A stretch of DNA of 64,000 bases from Neopestalotiopsis rosae. Taxonomy: Eukaryota; Ascomycota; Sordariomycetes; Amphisphaeriales; Sporocadaceae. The position numbers were made by a program, and so were the translations under genes. How positions within the stretch are numbered: the stretch's first letter is position 1; the number at the start of each line of letters is the position of its first letter. The stretch covers positions 186,001 through 250,000 of the forward strand of contig JALGAS010000007.1 in NCBI GenBank assembly GCA_023078685.1, given 5' to 3'. Positions 26,435-36,635 of this stretch are shown piece by piece. The notes below the pieces were generated by a model, which did no database searches, was not told the DNA's origin, and saw only the letters and a list, made by a program, of their open reading frames with translations.

Positions 26435-27192
26435 GATGGAGTCTGTTGATGGATCAAGTAACGAGTTTAGAGAGTATATTCAGAGCTTTCGTTGTCTTGG
26501 TATGAAGATGTATGATAACCGAGAGCCCTGTAGATTCCGGAAGCGGGAAGTGGGAGTGGGTCAAGCAGCGAGGGGTCGTTCCTGCTAGTTGAGGGTAAAG
26601 GCAAGAATGAGATCTACTCTTGCGTACAACACCAATGTACGATATAATTATTGATTGAATTATATAGAGTTGGCAATCATTCTCGGCCGTAAACGGCTCA
26701 TCTAGTCGCTTGATCCCTTCGATCTCCGCATAATCACCGCCGTGTAAATCCGGGTACGCTCGGCTCGGAGCTTTGATAGAATGACGGAATGTGGAGAGAG
26801 ATGCGCGGCAGCCCACTTTATCAGTGATTATAGTAGGCATCTACACGGAGCAAGGCGTCAATGTTGATATGGTCAATAATTGTGTTGAGTGTGGTTTCGA
26901 GGAATACGATGCACTTTACAGCAGGCGATGGAAATGAAGTGAGGACATTTTTCAAGTATTACTGAACTCTCACAAAAGATGTTTAGCACAAGACAATCGA
27001 AATTTATATTAACATTATTCTCAAAAGAGCAAAGACTCCAGCTCTCTCAGACTCACACTGTCTACCCAAATTTTTCAAAGTGTAGTCATGAGTGGCTGCT
27101 ACGTGAAATGTCTCGTCAGAAAACTGTAAGACTAGAATAGGTAGCATTGTAAACCAACCGTCCCCAACCCCCGAGAAGCTTCGTTCGCTCTC
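26435..27192. other. intergenic, nothing recognised
   Basis: This is the promoter side of the O-methyltransferase gene and the 3' flank of the Ser-rich GPI protein gene. A 128-codon minus-strand frame at 26454-26840 lacks family character. Confidence 0.55.
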
Positions 27193-28915
27193 CTAAATCA
27201 TAACTACCAAAGCCCCGAGAGCGACCATCAGTCCACCATTAAACCCGGCATGGACTCTTGCCGCCATGGCCGTCGCGAACGGCGTCACGGAGGGGACAGA
27301 ACCAGAAGCGATCACGGCCTTCGACTTAGTAGTGGTGGTCGTGGCGGTCGCAGGAGGGCTGACGGAATAGGTCGAGCTCGCAGGCAAGGAAGTCAGCACG
27401 GGCGACTTTTCAGAGACGTCGCTAGAAGCCGACTCAGAAAGCTCGGAAATCGACTCTGGCAGGATGGTTGGCAGTGGATAGAGGCTTCCAGTTTCGGACA
27501 AGGACAAGGAGGGAATGCCAGTTTCTACACAAGGGTTAGCAACAGTAGACGAAGGTGTAGCGGTCGTTGGCATGAGAGGGATTCATACCGGAATTAGAAG
27601 CCGTCTCGCGCGACTCAAAGTGTTCCTCGATTATGGTCGCTGTGGAAGTGATCACACTGAGGACAGTGGTGTGAACTGTCACAGTATCTGGTGTGGGAAC
27701 CGCGGCACTGGGACCGGAGGAAGTCGAGCTGGACGAAACGGTAGCTTGGCTACCAGTACGACCATTGGATGATTTGACACCGCCAGCTCCACTGGAATTT
27801 GATATTGAGAAGTTCCTGGAAAAGGTGTTTGTACTTGAAGCAGGAGCGGAAGATAGACTGTGGGATGGGCTTGAGGCTGAGGGGGAACCGGATATCGGAC
27901 TATAGGCTGAGCTGGAGGACGACTTTGAAGACGACTTGGAGGAATGCTTGGAGAGCGAGCCAGAAGACGGGCTGAAAGAGGCACCTGATGAGCTTGAAGT
28001 CGGTATGGTAGTTGAGCTGCGGTGAAAGCTGGACCAAGTGGAAGACGATCCAGAGGAAGATGATGTTGAACTTGAAGATGGACCACAGGTTGCTCTGGAG
28101 GACTTGGAGGTCGGGCAGGAACATGGAGTAGACGACGAACTAGAGCCTGCACTAGAAGACGAACTGTACAATGGACTAGATGATGATGACGACGATGGCC
28201 ATTGGGAGGACGAGCTAGATGGTGACGACCACGACCTCGAGCTCGAGGTCGGGCATAAAGTTGAACTTATCGATGGGCTGGACCATGTAGTGGACGATGA
28301 ACAAGGTGCCGTATCCGTGCTGGAGGCAGTAGTCGTTGCAGATTCCGTCTCGGTCTCAGTCTTCATTGCTCTCTTCATTGCAGGATCAGTCTCTTTGTGG
28401 GGTGGTCCAATGGTTGGTCTCTCCTCAAAGGGCTCCATGGCTCTCTTCATTACAGGATCAGTCTCTTTGTGGGGTGGTCCAATGGTTGGTCTCTCCTCAA
28501 GGGGCTTCATGGCTCTCTTCATTGCAGGATCGGTCTCTTTGTGGGGTGGTCCAATGGTTGGTCTCTCGAGGCGCCGAGTGTGATGAGCATGGTGTCCTGT
28601 CCAGGTGTGTTCAGTGTATGAGTCTGTCTTAGTCGCCGTGCTAGAGCCTTCTCCAACGGTAGTGGTCGACTCGGATTGCGCGTTGTTAGAGGGTCGGTCA
28701 CCAGGAACAATGAGCAATCCGGATTCCGTGTGGTTAGAGGGACGGTCAGCAGGTACAACGAGCAATCCGGATTCCGCGTGGTCAGAGGGTGGGTCACCAG
28801 GAACAATGAGCAATCCGGAATCCGTGTGGTTGGAGCGTCGCTCAGCAGGAGAGGCCCTGCCTAGACTGACAAAATAGACAAGACTCAAGACTAGAGGAGC
28901 CACGCGTGGTATCAT
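27193..28915 (-). CDS. Ser/Thr-rich GPI-type wall protein with KR-punctuated repeats, 552 aa
   Basis: Exons are 28915-27589 and 27524-27193, with a 64-nt intron. The N-terminus is a signal peptide (MIPRVAPLVLSLVYFVSLGRAS). Residues 29-78 hold three units of 16 aa (core SGLLIVPGDRPSNH), with N-x-T sequons in two of them. Residues 116-182 hold three units of 24 aa (core ERPTIGPPHKETDPAMKR), each ending in Lys-Arg and preceded by RR or KR. Residues about 205-440 are almost pure Ser with scattered Pro/Thr, a heavily O-mannosylated stalk. The C-terminus ends in a short hydrophobic tail (GGLMVALGALVVMI) after a small-residue stretch, which fits a GPI-attachment signal. The likely place is the plasma membrane or cell wall. 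The KR sites suggest cutting by the Golgi protease Kex2, so the repeats may be released as peptides while the stalk is anchored; that is inference. Confidence 0.85.
28370..28570 (-). repeat. coding repeat, 3 x 72 bp, each unit ending in a KR site
   Basis: The units encode residues 116-182 of the GPI-type protein. They are near identical (Ala/Val and Lys/Glu swaps) and phase with the dibasic sites RR114-115, KR133-134, KR157-158 and KR181-182. DNA identity is high, so the array is recent or kept uniform by unequal exchange. Confidence 0.9.
28682..28831 (-). repeat. coding repeat, three 48-bp units
   Basis: The units encode residues 29-76 of the GPI-type protein, 16 residues each with the core SGLLIVPGD. 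Two copies keep an N-x-T sequon, so each unit could carry an N-glycan. No dibasic sites separate these units, unlike the second array. Confidence 0.88.
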
Positions 28916-29817
28916 GATTGCTAGGTCCTAGTGCCCAGATGCACCAAAGAGTCAGGGGAAATAGTTGAGGGGAAAAGAGGCAGATTGCATGTCAAGTCAT
29001 GACCTCCCGACTGGGGATTTATACACTTCTGTAAGTATAAGTCATGGTCATATCAGACCATATAAGCTTGAGCTTCACCTGGAATCTACGGTTACGAGCG
29101 GTATCGGAAAGCCAATGGCATGACAACAAAACCCAATGCTCCAGTTGTGTGCTGTGGAATGGCTGATTTCTTGACATTCGGGCCGCCACCACCATTCAAT
29201 TATAACCCAATTCTGGACATTATGATGACATGACCATCAATCCTGGCGTCAGATATGTGATCAAATTCATCAACTTGGACCTTAATCTTGTCCTCCTGCT
29301 CGGAAAATGGCACTAGTGTTCAGCCGACCGTTTCTCCTTGCAGAAGAGCCGTCATGGTCCCTGCAGAAAGAATGCCAAAAGCATACGATATGATACTGCT
29401 CCACGGAAACAGTCGGTCCAACAGGGCTTGGCAATACCCAAAAGCAACATGCGGCGTGGCACCGGCTAGCTACTTTTTCGGTGGGTGAGGTGAACAGGTA
29501 GGTGATCGAGCCTGCATATCCCCAACGGCATCACGTGGAATCGGCAAAAGGATTCAAACAGATATCGCTTGTAATGATTATTGCGTTTCCTGACAGTACT
29601 GAATAAACCTGGCCGCCCATGACTGGCCGCAAGAGTTGTTGCCAATACCTTTTGTCAAGCAGTCTCCCGGCGCTGTGGCCTTTTTGTTTTCGTTGTTGTT
29701 GCCCAGATGAAAGATGTAGTATGTCCGCGAACGCCAAAACAAATGTCTTGGCCGAAGACGCCTTACCATGCCTCTATTATATCTTATTCCCACCGGTAGC
29801 TGCACCTTCACCTTTCC
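28916..29817. other. intergenic between GPI-type protein and Orm gene
   Basis: It holds the promoter of the GPI-type protein gene (TATA candidate at 29017) and the 3' flank of the Orm gene. No further gene is seen. Confidence 0.55.
29017..29023 (-). promoter_or_regulatory. TATA box candidate of the GPI-type protein gene
   Basis: TATAAAT lies about 100 bases before the ATG at 28915, a usual distance for a fungal TATA promoter with a short leader. Confidence 0.5.
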
Positions 29818-30599
29818 TTAAGCTTCTTCCGGGATGCCGGACAAGAGACCCACTCTCAAGCGATGGCTCTGTTGATTTCGTTAGCAATAGAAGCGACATG
29901 TAGCTGAGGACTTTTGGAAACCTACGAATGGTAGCTTCGGTATCACGACACCTAATGTAGCGAGAAAGTTGATGGTGAAGTAGGTCAAATCGTAATGGGT
30001 GTAGTGGGTGCTGAGCAAGAAGAGTACAATGGGTACGCTGAGTAGAAACTTCTTGGCAGGGGTGTACTGAGCTCCGTCGTCGATTTGTTCCCACATGTTG
30101 AGGTTGTCATAGGCTCCGCTGTTGAACTCGAACGGGGTGCCCCGGACCCAATGGAACATGAGATAGGATCCAAACATGTACGAGATATTTGTCAAAGTCC
30201 AAGAAGTTTCCTGCGACACGCCGGGAATAACGTCATAGAAGATCTTGAGAGCAAGAATGAGGACAAAGTGGATTGTCCAAGCACCTGATAATTGGTCACC
30301 ATGTTAGCCCTTGTACTTATGTTGGAGTTTGTCTGAATCTCGGCAAAAACAAGAGTGAGGGACTGCCTGATCAGGACGACTGCTGGAAAAACCCGTCACA
30401 GGCAGCAGTACAGGTAAAGGTATTTATGAAACCCAGTCTTCGTCTGCTTTGAAAACGTACCTTTCGCATTGACCCATTGCGCGTTAAGGTTTGGCAGGGC
30501 CGACTGATCACTCAATTGCTCAATGGGCTCCTGAGGCTCTTGGTAAATCTGCAGAATACTACTAGACCTGCGCCGTCTGGTCTGTTTCTGGTCTGCCAT
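29818..30599 (-). CDS. ORM1: Orm1/ORMDL family regulator of sphingolipid synthesis, 182 aa
   Basis: Exons are 30599-30461, 30284-29926 and 29868-29818, with introns of 176 and 56 nt; frames close exactly. The protein has the ORMDL signature: NAQWVNAKGAWTIHF at the first helix, then SYLMFHWVRGTPFEF, GAYDNLNMWEQIDDGAQYTP and STHYTHYDL, ending IPKLPFSHRLR. Four hydrophobic segments fit the ER-membrane topology. Family role: Orm proteins bind and restrain serine palmitoyltransferase, the first step of sphingolipid synthesis, in the ER membrane. The N-terminal RRRRSSSI run resembles the Arg-rich Ser sites that Ypk/Gad8-type kinases phosphorylate in yeast Orm proteins to relieve inhibition, so that control is probably kept. 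Length is normal. The last exon codes only 16 residues. Confidence 0.94.
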
Positions 30600-32941
30600 A
30601 TTTCCTGCTTGCAGGTATGTATCGCCTCGCCGGGGTTGGTTTGTGCCCACGTCGTAGGAGACGGTGCGAGGGAGGACTATTGGGGAAGACACTTTGGCGG
30701 TATTGAGGGGGTTATCGTCGGTTCGGTTCCCTATCTCGATTACGAGAAACAATCCACGCAGTCAATTGAGACTACGTGAATATTCGACAACGTTGAGCGG
30801 TGCTGCTGCAGTGTTCGGCCAAGAGGGCTATGGAGCCTGGAGGCAAGAGATATGTGCGTATGTAGCTCGGTGGTACAGGCTACGGATGTGCTCGGATCGT
30901 AAGAGTCGAGACGAAGTGGATAGAGGCTTGAAAGGGAAAGCAAGCCTTGGATTTAGAATGCCGAGTGGCGTATAATACTGGTACTGAAGAAAAATGTATG
31001 GCGAGAGAGCGTCAGAACTCTAAACGATGGAGTTGCGTAAATGTAGTTGCGATGCCGGGGGAGGATCGAGACTTTTCGGGGGAGTTGGTTGAGAGAGGGG
31101 GGGCCCTTTCTTAGTGGTGGATTGGCCAAGGTGTTACAGTAATGTACAGCGTGTATGTACGGGTCTGGGGGGTGTTTACAGCGACAGTGGCTCGGAGTAG
31201 GAGCAAACAAGAAATCAGAAAGTAAGAAACAAACGAGAGATAATGCAGGCACGTTCGAAGAGTAGAATTGGGGGCCGGCAGCAGTGGGCAAGTAGTCACA
31301 AAGTGGATTCGATCTGTAAAGGAAGAAAAAAAAAAAGGTGTGATGATGCAGAGTTGTGTGAAGTCACGGATACCTGTTACGTGGAAGACACGACTGGAAA
31401 AGTTGGGGAGATTATCTCCATGGCTTCTGTCTGGTTGGAGACATCTGCGACGCGCGGGACCCGAGAGGGGACCAAGACGTGGAGCCCCAGCAATGGCCAG
31501 CAGATGCGGATCAATCTGCCAGCTACTAATGCCAGCTAAATTGGAGGCAGCAGCAGTAGCTGGCCCGCGGTAGCAGGGTTTTCCTTAAGTTTTAGCAGCT
31601 GTCTATCATTGATTTACCCTTCGACCCCAAAAGGAGAAGATGAACTTTTCTTTTTTTTTGAACTCTTTCCTCACTGCTTTGTCTTCCTAAACTCCTCATA
31701 ATCCATTGGGAGACAGGCAAGAAAGAGAAAATAACAAATCCCTGGAGCGCAAAGACAAGGACAGGAGACTATGGCCCGTAGACCATAGCTAGGCCTGTGT
31801 AGTTGAAGTTCGCTTCTGGGCTGTGCTAGCCTCGAAGAGTCTAGAGGCTCCCCTACTCCCATGCCTTCCAGGCAAATTGCCAGGCTTGTCCATGCACTTG
31901 TTCTCCCACCCCTACCCGCCTACATTTCCCTACAGGTAGCTCAAAAGCTTCCATTCAGGGGCTTGAGAAGGGTTCGGAGGGTTCTATGGGACCCCCAAAA
32001 GGCCAGAAAAGACCAGAAAAGACCCTTCTGGGCAGTCTCTGCACCAGCTCGTCCCCAACTGGCTTCGACTGTTCATAGCTCCGTCAGCTCGGCACGTGTA
32101 GGACCAGGTCACCTGCAGCCCCATGCACGAGCGAACTCCAGCTGTCACTAGCCAGATGCGTCTGCTGGGGACCAATATAAGTTGCATTATATATAGAGAT
32201 TTGTAGGATACCAATACTACCATCATTCACATGTTTGACGGGACCGTCTCCTTTTTCTTTCTTTGATCAAAATAGAAAATGCAACTTTGCCCCAAAACTT
32301 GTGGAAATTAGCACAGCCACGCATCTCAACAAGGCTGCATGTCTCGAGCTTTAAATCGCTGCTACCTTGGGGCTGGTAGTATCTAATATGTCTCCGAGAA
32401 GCAGAAGCAATAGCATACTTACCAGCATGGGAAACACAGTGATGGGGAATTAAGTGAATAATAACCATTGTGTAAGATCACAAGCAAATGACATGTAAAC
32501 TATCTTATCATATATGGCATGTAACATTGACCATATCTCGTTCACGTTCCACAATGATGCAGCGTCTTTGGGGATGAAGTCATGGTCGGCGTTAGTGGGT
32601 ATCTTGCCGCAGTTTATCCGGCGCAAATCTCAGTCGTTCAACATTCTGCAAAGGAAGGTAATTCTGAAATGGATGCAAAGGTCAAAATTCCATGAAAAAT
32701 AAAGGAGATTTCCAGTATTCCGAACGATACCAATGCTCGTATATTCGGGCTGAGGAGTAAATCTGTTGCAACCGTTCCTTCCACATTTATTGGCGTGCGT
32801 GTTCCTTCTCAGTGGGCCTGCCAAAGAACTTTTGAGACGCGCTGTTGCGCGCTGCTACCAAAATTTTAATCCACACTCCATCTCAGCCTTGGGCTGCGCG
32901 TTGATCATCACATTTCTGAGCCAGTGGACTCGATTTCTAGG
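30600..32941. other. 2.3-kb divergent intergenic region
   Basis: The region separates the Orm gene (minus) from the zinc-knuckle gene (plus). It contains A-runs (near 31327), T-runs (near 31650) and purine-rich stretches, but no supported coding sequence. A long 5' leader for either gene is possible. Confidence 0.55.
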
Positions 32942-35059
32942 ATGGAAAGCGCCGAGGGCTCGGCTGGGCCGAACAGTCCAAATGCAACATCTGGCCAGAA
33001 GAGAACGCGCGCTTACGGCGAGGAACTGAAGGGTTTGACACCCGATCGCGAAAGCGACGCTGGCGAGTCACCATCAGCCAAAAGACGCAGGAGAAGCTCG
33101 TCCGAGTCGGTACCAGAGATCGCGCATGCGAATGACCTAGATGATGGCGAGATAGTGGAATCGTCCGTCGCTGGTCAAGCTGCACCTCAGCCAGAGACTG
33201 CCGCGGATCCAGGAACAGATGTACCACAACCTGATTCTAATGGTCAGCCGGAAACAGCTTCACGCAATGAGCCAGCAGCTGATGTGAGCTCCTCGGAACA
33301 GCAATCTGCGGACTCTCATCCTGTTGAGGCTCAACCAAGCCCGAGTGCTTCTGGGGCAGAATCATCAAAATCCAAGCAGGATAAAGAGAAGTCCCATGCT
33401 TCGAGCGGTGGGAACCAAGGTGTAGGTCTCAGCCTACGAACTTCGTTTGCAAAGGCGCCTCCCAAGGCCAACGCTTCCAAGAGTGAGGCCAGCTCACCTA
33501 CCATTGTATCCTTCCCGATGATGAACAAGGATTGGAATATCAATGCAGCTAGATTCGAACAGCTCGTTTGCGATAATGAGCTGAATCATGGCGAACGCTT
33601 CAGGCCGCACTTTTGGAGAAACTGGATGCGCGACAATCTCGAGCGCATCATTCTCGCATTCCAAGAAGAGAATGACTTCTCCTTGTTCTCCGTGAGTAGT
33701 TCTGCGAAAAGGGTCAAGCTGATTCGTAACGCTATGAATGCTCTTGTCGGCCCATCGGGTGGTATCCTGATAGGGACCAAGAAGGACAAGGCCTCGGCAC
33801 GAGGCGCTGCGAAGCCAGTCTTTGATGAGCTCACTCCTAAGATGATCAAACTTGCCAAAGAGTCCACGAAGCAGCATGAGACTGCATCTGGAGGAGATAC
33901 CGAGCCTGTTGAATCTTCCTCCAAACAGCAGGATACTGTACCCGAAGACAGTACGACGCCTTCGGACCACCAGGAGACATCCGCCGATGAGGGCGAAGTT
34001 GAGCAGAGCGTTCACGACGAAGTATCTGCTTCAGATATACCCCCGCTGACCGCAGATGAGCTTGAGCATCGCATGCTTTATTTTCCTGGTTCGGAAAACA
34101 AGCCAATTTTCTGTATACATTGTGTCAGCACGAAACACGGATCTGACAGCTGCCCTCAACTTGTCTGTCAATTCTGCGCAAGTGCTGAGCATACCCGTTA
34201 TGGATGCCCCACGAAGCAAAGATGTACCAAGTGCCATCAGATGGGCCACGCCAACAGCACGTGCCAGGAGAAGATTGCCTTGGCCCGTGAGGAGAGGGAG
34301 CCATGTGTCATCTGCGCATCTGCTCATACAGAGGATCAGTGTGCCGAGATTTGGAAAAGTTTCAACCCTACGGCGGTGGAAATCAAGAAGGTGAAAACAA
34401 TTCCATCTTTCTGCTACACCTGTGGAAATGAAGGTCATTATGGTCCAGAATGCGGGCTCGCTGTCAAAGGAAAGGACTTGGCGGTTGATTTGCGCATCTG
34501 GTCTTCGGCCATTCGCGATTCTTACATCGATCCGGCCAGTCCCAACTCTGCCCTCGCCTGGACTGAGTTGGACCCGAATCAAATTAAACCTGGCCAAAAC
34601 TTCAATATTCGTGGACAGGCTACAAAGAAGACACACGTTTACTATGTTTCCAGCGACGATTCTGACGACGGCTTCATCCATGAGCCAGTTCAAAAGACAG
34701 GATCTCGTGGCAATATTCAGATCAATACCAATCTAAGCCGACCGGGGCCACCGAAGCGCGGTGGATTCAGTAGCCTTCGCCGCCCGGAAAGTCAGCGTCG
34801 GCAGGGACAACGTGAGTTCTCTCCTCCGCCTCCGCCGCCGCCGGCATACTACCAAGCCAATGGATCCTGGAATCCACCATTACCATCTGGACCTCCACCT
34901 CCTATGCCGGAAGCTTACACATTCCAAGGCAACACAGCGTCGCTGCCGCATCCACCACCCGGAACTCTGCCTCCTCGACCGTCAAACCAACAAGACTCTA
35001 GAAATGTTAGCGGCGGTAGGGGCCACCGTCCTCGCCGTGGTCGAGGCCGGGGCAAATAA
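32942..35059 (+). CDS. Air1/2-like five-zinc-knuckle RNA-binding protein, 705 aa
   Basis: The start is the ATG at 32942; the frame is open six codons further up but without an ATG. Residues about 391-504 hold five CCHC zinc knuckles. Four have the usual C-x2-C-x4-H-x4-C spacing; knuckle 4 (CVICASAHTEDQC) is one residue short. Between knuckles 4 and 5 is IWKSF, close to the IWRxY motif that yeast Air proteins use to bind the poly(A) polymerase Trf4/5. The N-terminal 380 residues are acidic and Ser/Gln-rich with one more ordered part (about 200-285). The C-terminus is Pro-rich, then RG-rich (RGHRPRRGRGRGK). Family role: Air proteins are the RNA-binding subunit of the TRAMP complex, which adenylates aberrant nuclear RNAs for exosome decay. 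The long N-terminus is not in yeast Air1/2. I rate the Air assignment likely, not certain. Confidence 0.85.
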   Translation: MESAEGSAGPNSPNATSGQKRTRAYGEELKGLTPDRESDAGESPSAKRRRRSSSESVPEIAHANDLDDGEIVESSVAGQAAPQPETAADPGTDVPQPDSNGQPETASRNEPAADVSSSEQQSADSHPVEAQPSPSASGAESSKSKQDKEKSHASSGGNQGVGLSLRTSFAKAPPKANASKSEASSPTIVSFPMMNKDWNINAARFEQLVCDNELNHGERFRPHFWRNWMRDNLERIILAFQEENDFSLFSVSSSAKRVKLIRNAMNALVGPSGGILIGTKKDKASARGAAKPVFDELTPKMIKLAKESTKQHETASGGDTEPVESSSKQQDTVPEDSTTPSDHQETSADEGEVEQSVHDEVSASDIPPLTADELEHRMLYFPGSENKPIFCIHCVSTKHGSDSCPQLVCQFCASAEHTRYGCPTKQRCTKCHQMGHANSTCQEKIALAREEREPCVICASAHTEDQCAEIWKSFNPTAVEIKKVKTIPSFCYTCGNEGHYGPECGLAVKGKDLAVDLRIWSSAIRDSYIDPASPNSALAWTELDPNQIKPGQNFNIRGQATKKTHVYYVSSDDSDDGFIHEPVQKTGSRGNIQINTNLSRPGPPKRGGFSSLRRPESQRRQGQREFSPPPPPPPAYYQANGSWNPPLPSGPPPPMPEAYTFQGNTASLPHPPPGTLPPRPSNQQDSRNVSGGRGHRPRRGRGRGK

Positions 35060-35849
35060 ATAAGTCTATTCTGACTGCAAATATCTGATCAAGAAAGATC
35101 GACCAATAGCACGTACGCGCCAAGGCCATGTATGGGACATTGCAGCCGCGGAGGCAATTGAAGACGAGTTGTCTGGGGAAACGGGCGGAAACGATCCCAC
35201 TGCTGGCCACCCGACGACGGCTATTACCGGATGAACAGGAAGACTTCTCCTGATTTCTTCATTAGCGGTGAGCAGTTTGGTTTGCTGGCATTATATACCC
35301 ATTCAATGTTTCTCTAGACATTTTATATACAGAGCGCGATAAAACGAGGATGGATATGCATCACCTTCAGCGCTCTCATAAGACACAATACATGAACAGC
35401 TAGTATCGCAGTCTGTTCATGTCTATAAACGAGACCGACTAGGTTCATAGAAATGCGGTTGTAGCATTGAGCTCGATGACATTGTAATTTACACAAACGT
35501 GAACTCGAGGATCCTTTTTGTTCTGCATGACGGATAAACTTTGAAGCACTAAAAGAAATCATGACTGTTCTGCTTTGTAGCCTTGGAGGACTTTTTGATG
35601 ATTCCTAAATAAGTCCCCAGCTCCAGCTTGGGAGTTTATCAGTGGTCTCGACCCAACTAAAATGGCTCCCGAGCAACTGCATTAGCATGATCTCAAAAAA
35701 GTGGCGAATTACCAACGTTTCAATTGACATAATATTTCAGAGTCTATGATAATTGCTTTGCGAGTTTACACAAAACAGCTCTTTATTCCCCTTCTTGGTA
35801 CTTTACCTCTCTTGGCGCTACTAGAATATGAGAGCAGAGTGGGAATGAA
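35060..35849. other. intergenic, nothing recognised
   Basis: This is the 3' flank of the zinc-knuckle gene and the promoter of the 2EXR gene. It is AT-rich from 35500 on. No RNA gene or coding frame stands out. Confidence 0.55.
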
Positions 35850-36635
35850 ATGATGGCCTCCTTTACACGTTTTGGCGATTTGCCTTTAGAACTACAGAGA
35901 GAGATATGGTGCTTTGCGCTCCTGGATCCAGTCCGACTACCCTGTGTATTCAGGAGCCATCACGAGCTCATACCGCAGACGGTGGACCTGGAAGCGTCGG
36001 CCCTGCTGCACGCCTGTAGCGAGTCGCGCGCCATGGCCCGCTCGCTGCTCCGATTCCGCACCACAAAGGACGACGGCGGCGCAGCACTCTTGGAACCGTA
36101 CGCCGAGTTTGACCCGGACCGCGACGTCCTCTACGTCCCCGAGCAGCACGCCACGGACGTCTGCGACCCGGAATTTCTGCGGAGCTGGCCGGCGCACAAG
36201 CGCATCAGGCGGCTGGCCCTGGACGAGTTCCTGTTCTCCGAGGAGGCCTTTGTGGGGGCTTTTGCCGCGGCCGTCTTCTCCTTTCGCAGCCTCGAGACGC
36301 TGTCGCTCGTGTTTGCCCTGGGTGGTACGCAGTTGGGAGGTCGGCGGTTCCTGCTGAGCGATTTCCGGGTCAATGAGCGCGTGTGGACGTCGCTGCCTGG
36401 ACATGTCATGAGGGAGGACATTCTGCCCGCGGAGGCGGTGCGCTGCTACCGGGGGATTCTGTCCAGCGAGCTTCACGATACTGTACCCACGGCCGCTGAT
36501 GGTCAGGGGGGCTTGCCGTTCGATTTGGTAGCGCAGAAGATGGTGTTGATTGGCAAAAGCGCAAGGAAGTCGTCGTCACGCATGTGGCCGCGTCTGTCAA
36601 ATTTGTTTAGGCGGAGATCATCAGTACATTCATAG
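35850..36635 (+). CDS. 2EXR-domain protein, 261 aa
   Basis: Intronless frame. It opens with the 2EXR signature, F-x-D-L-P-L-E-L-Q-R-E-I-W-C-F-A-L at about residues 7-25, followed by the usual LLHACSESRAMA block. Near residue 112 comes the FDPDRDVLYVP strand pair, which is the second part of the same fungal domain. The family is very common in Sordariomycetes, with many paralogues per genome, and its function is unknown. It resembles a truncated F-box-like fold and may bind protein partners. There is no signal peptide or membrane segment; the tail is basic (KSARKSSSRMWPRLSNLFRRR). GC content is far above the flanking DNA in the middle of the gene. A second ATG three bases downstream is an equally good start. 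Confidence 0.85.
   Translation: MMASFTRFGDLPLELQREIWCFALLDPVRLPCVFRSHHELIPQTVDLEASALLHACSESRAMARSLLRFRTTKDDGGAALLEPYAEFDPDRDVLYVPEQHATDVCDPEFLRSWPAHKRIRRLALDEFLFSEEAFVGAFAAAVFSFRSLETLSLVFALGGTQLGGRRFLLSDFRVNERVWTSLPGHVMREDILPAEAVRCYRGILSSELHDTVPTAADGQGGLPFDLVAQKMVLIGKSARKSSSRMWPRLSNLFRRRSSVHS

Noticed and set aside
28038..28583. Acidic 181-codon + strand frame
   Set aside because: It is the complement of the Ser-rich stalk and KR repeats of the GPI-type protein.
25520..28915. Secondary-metabolite cluster around the O-methyltransferase
   Set aside because: No backbone synthase, P450, transporter or regulator is adjacent; a single methyltransferase is not a cluster.
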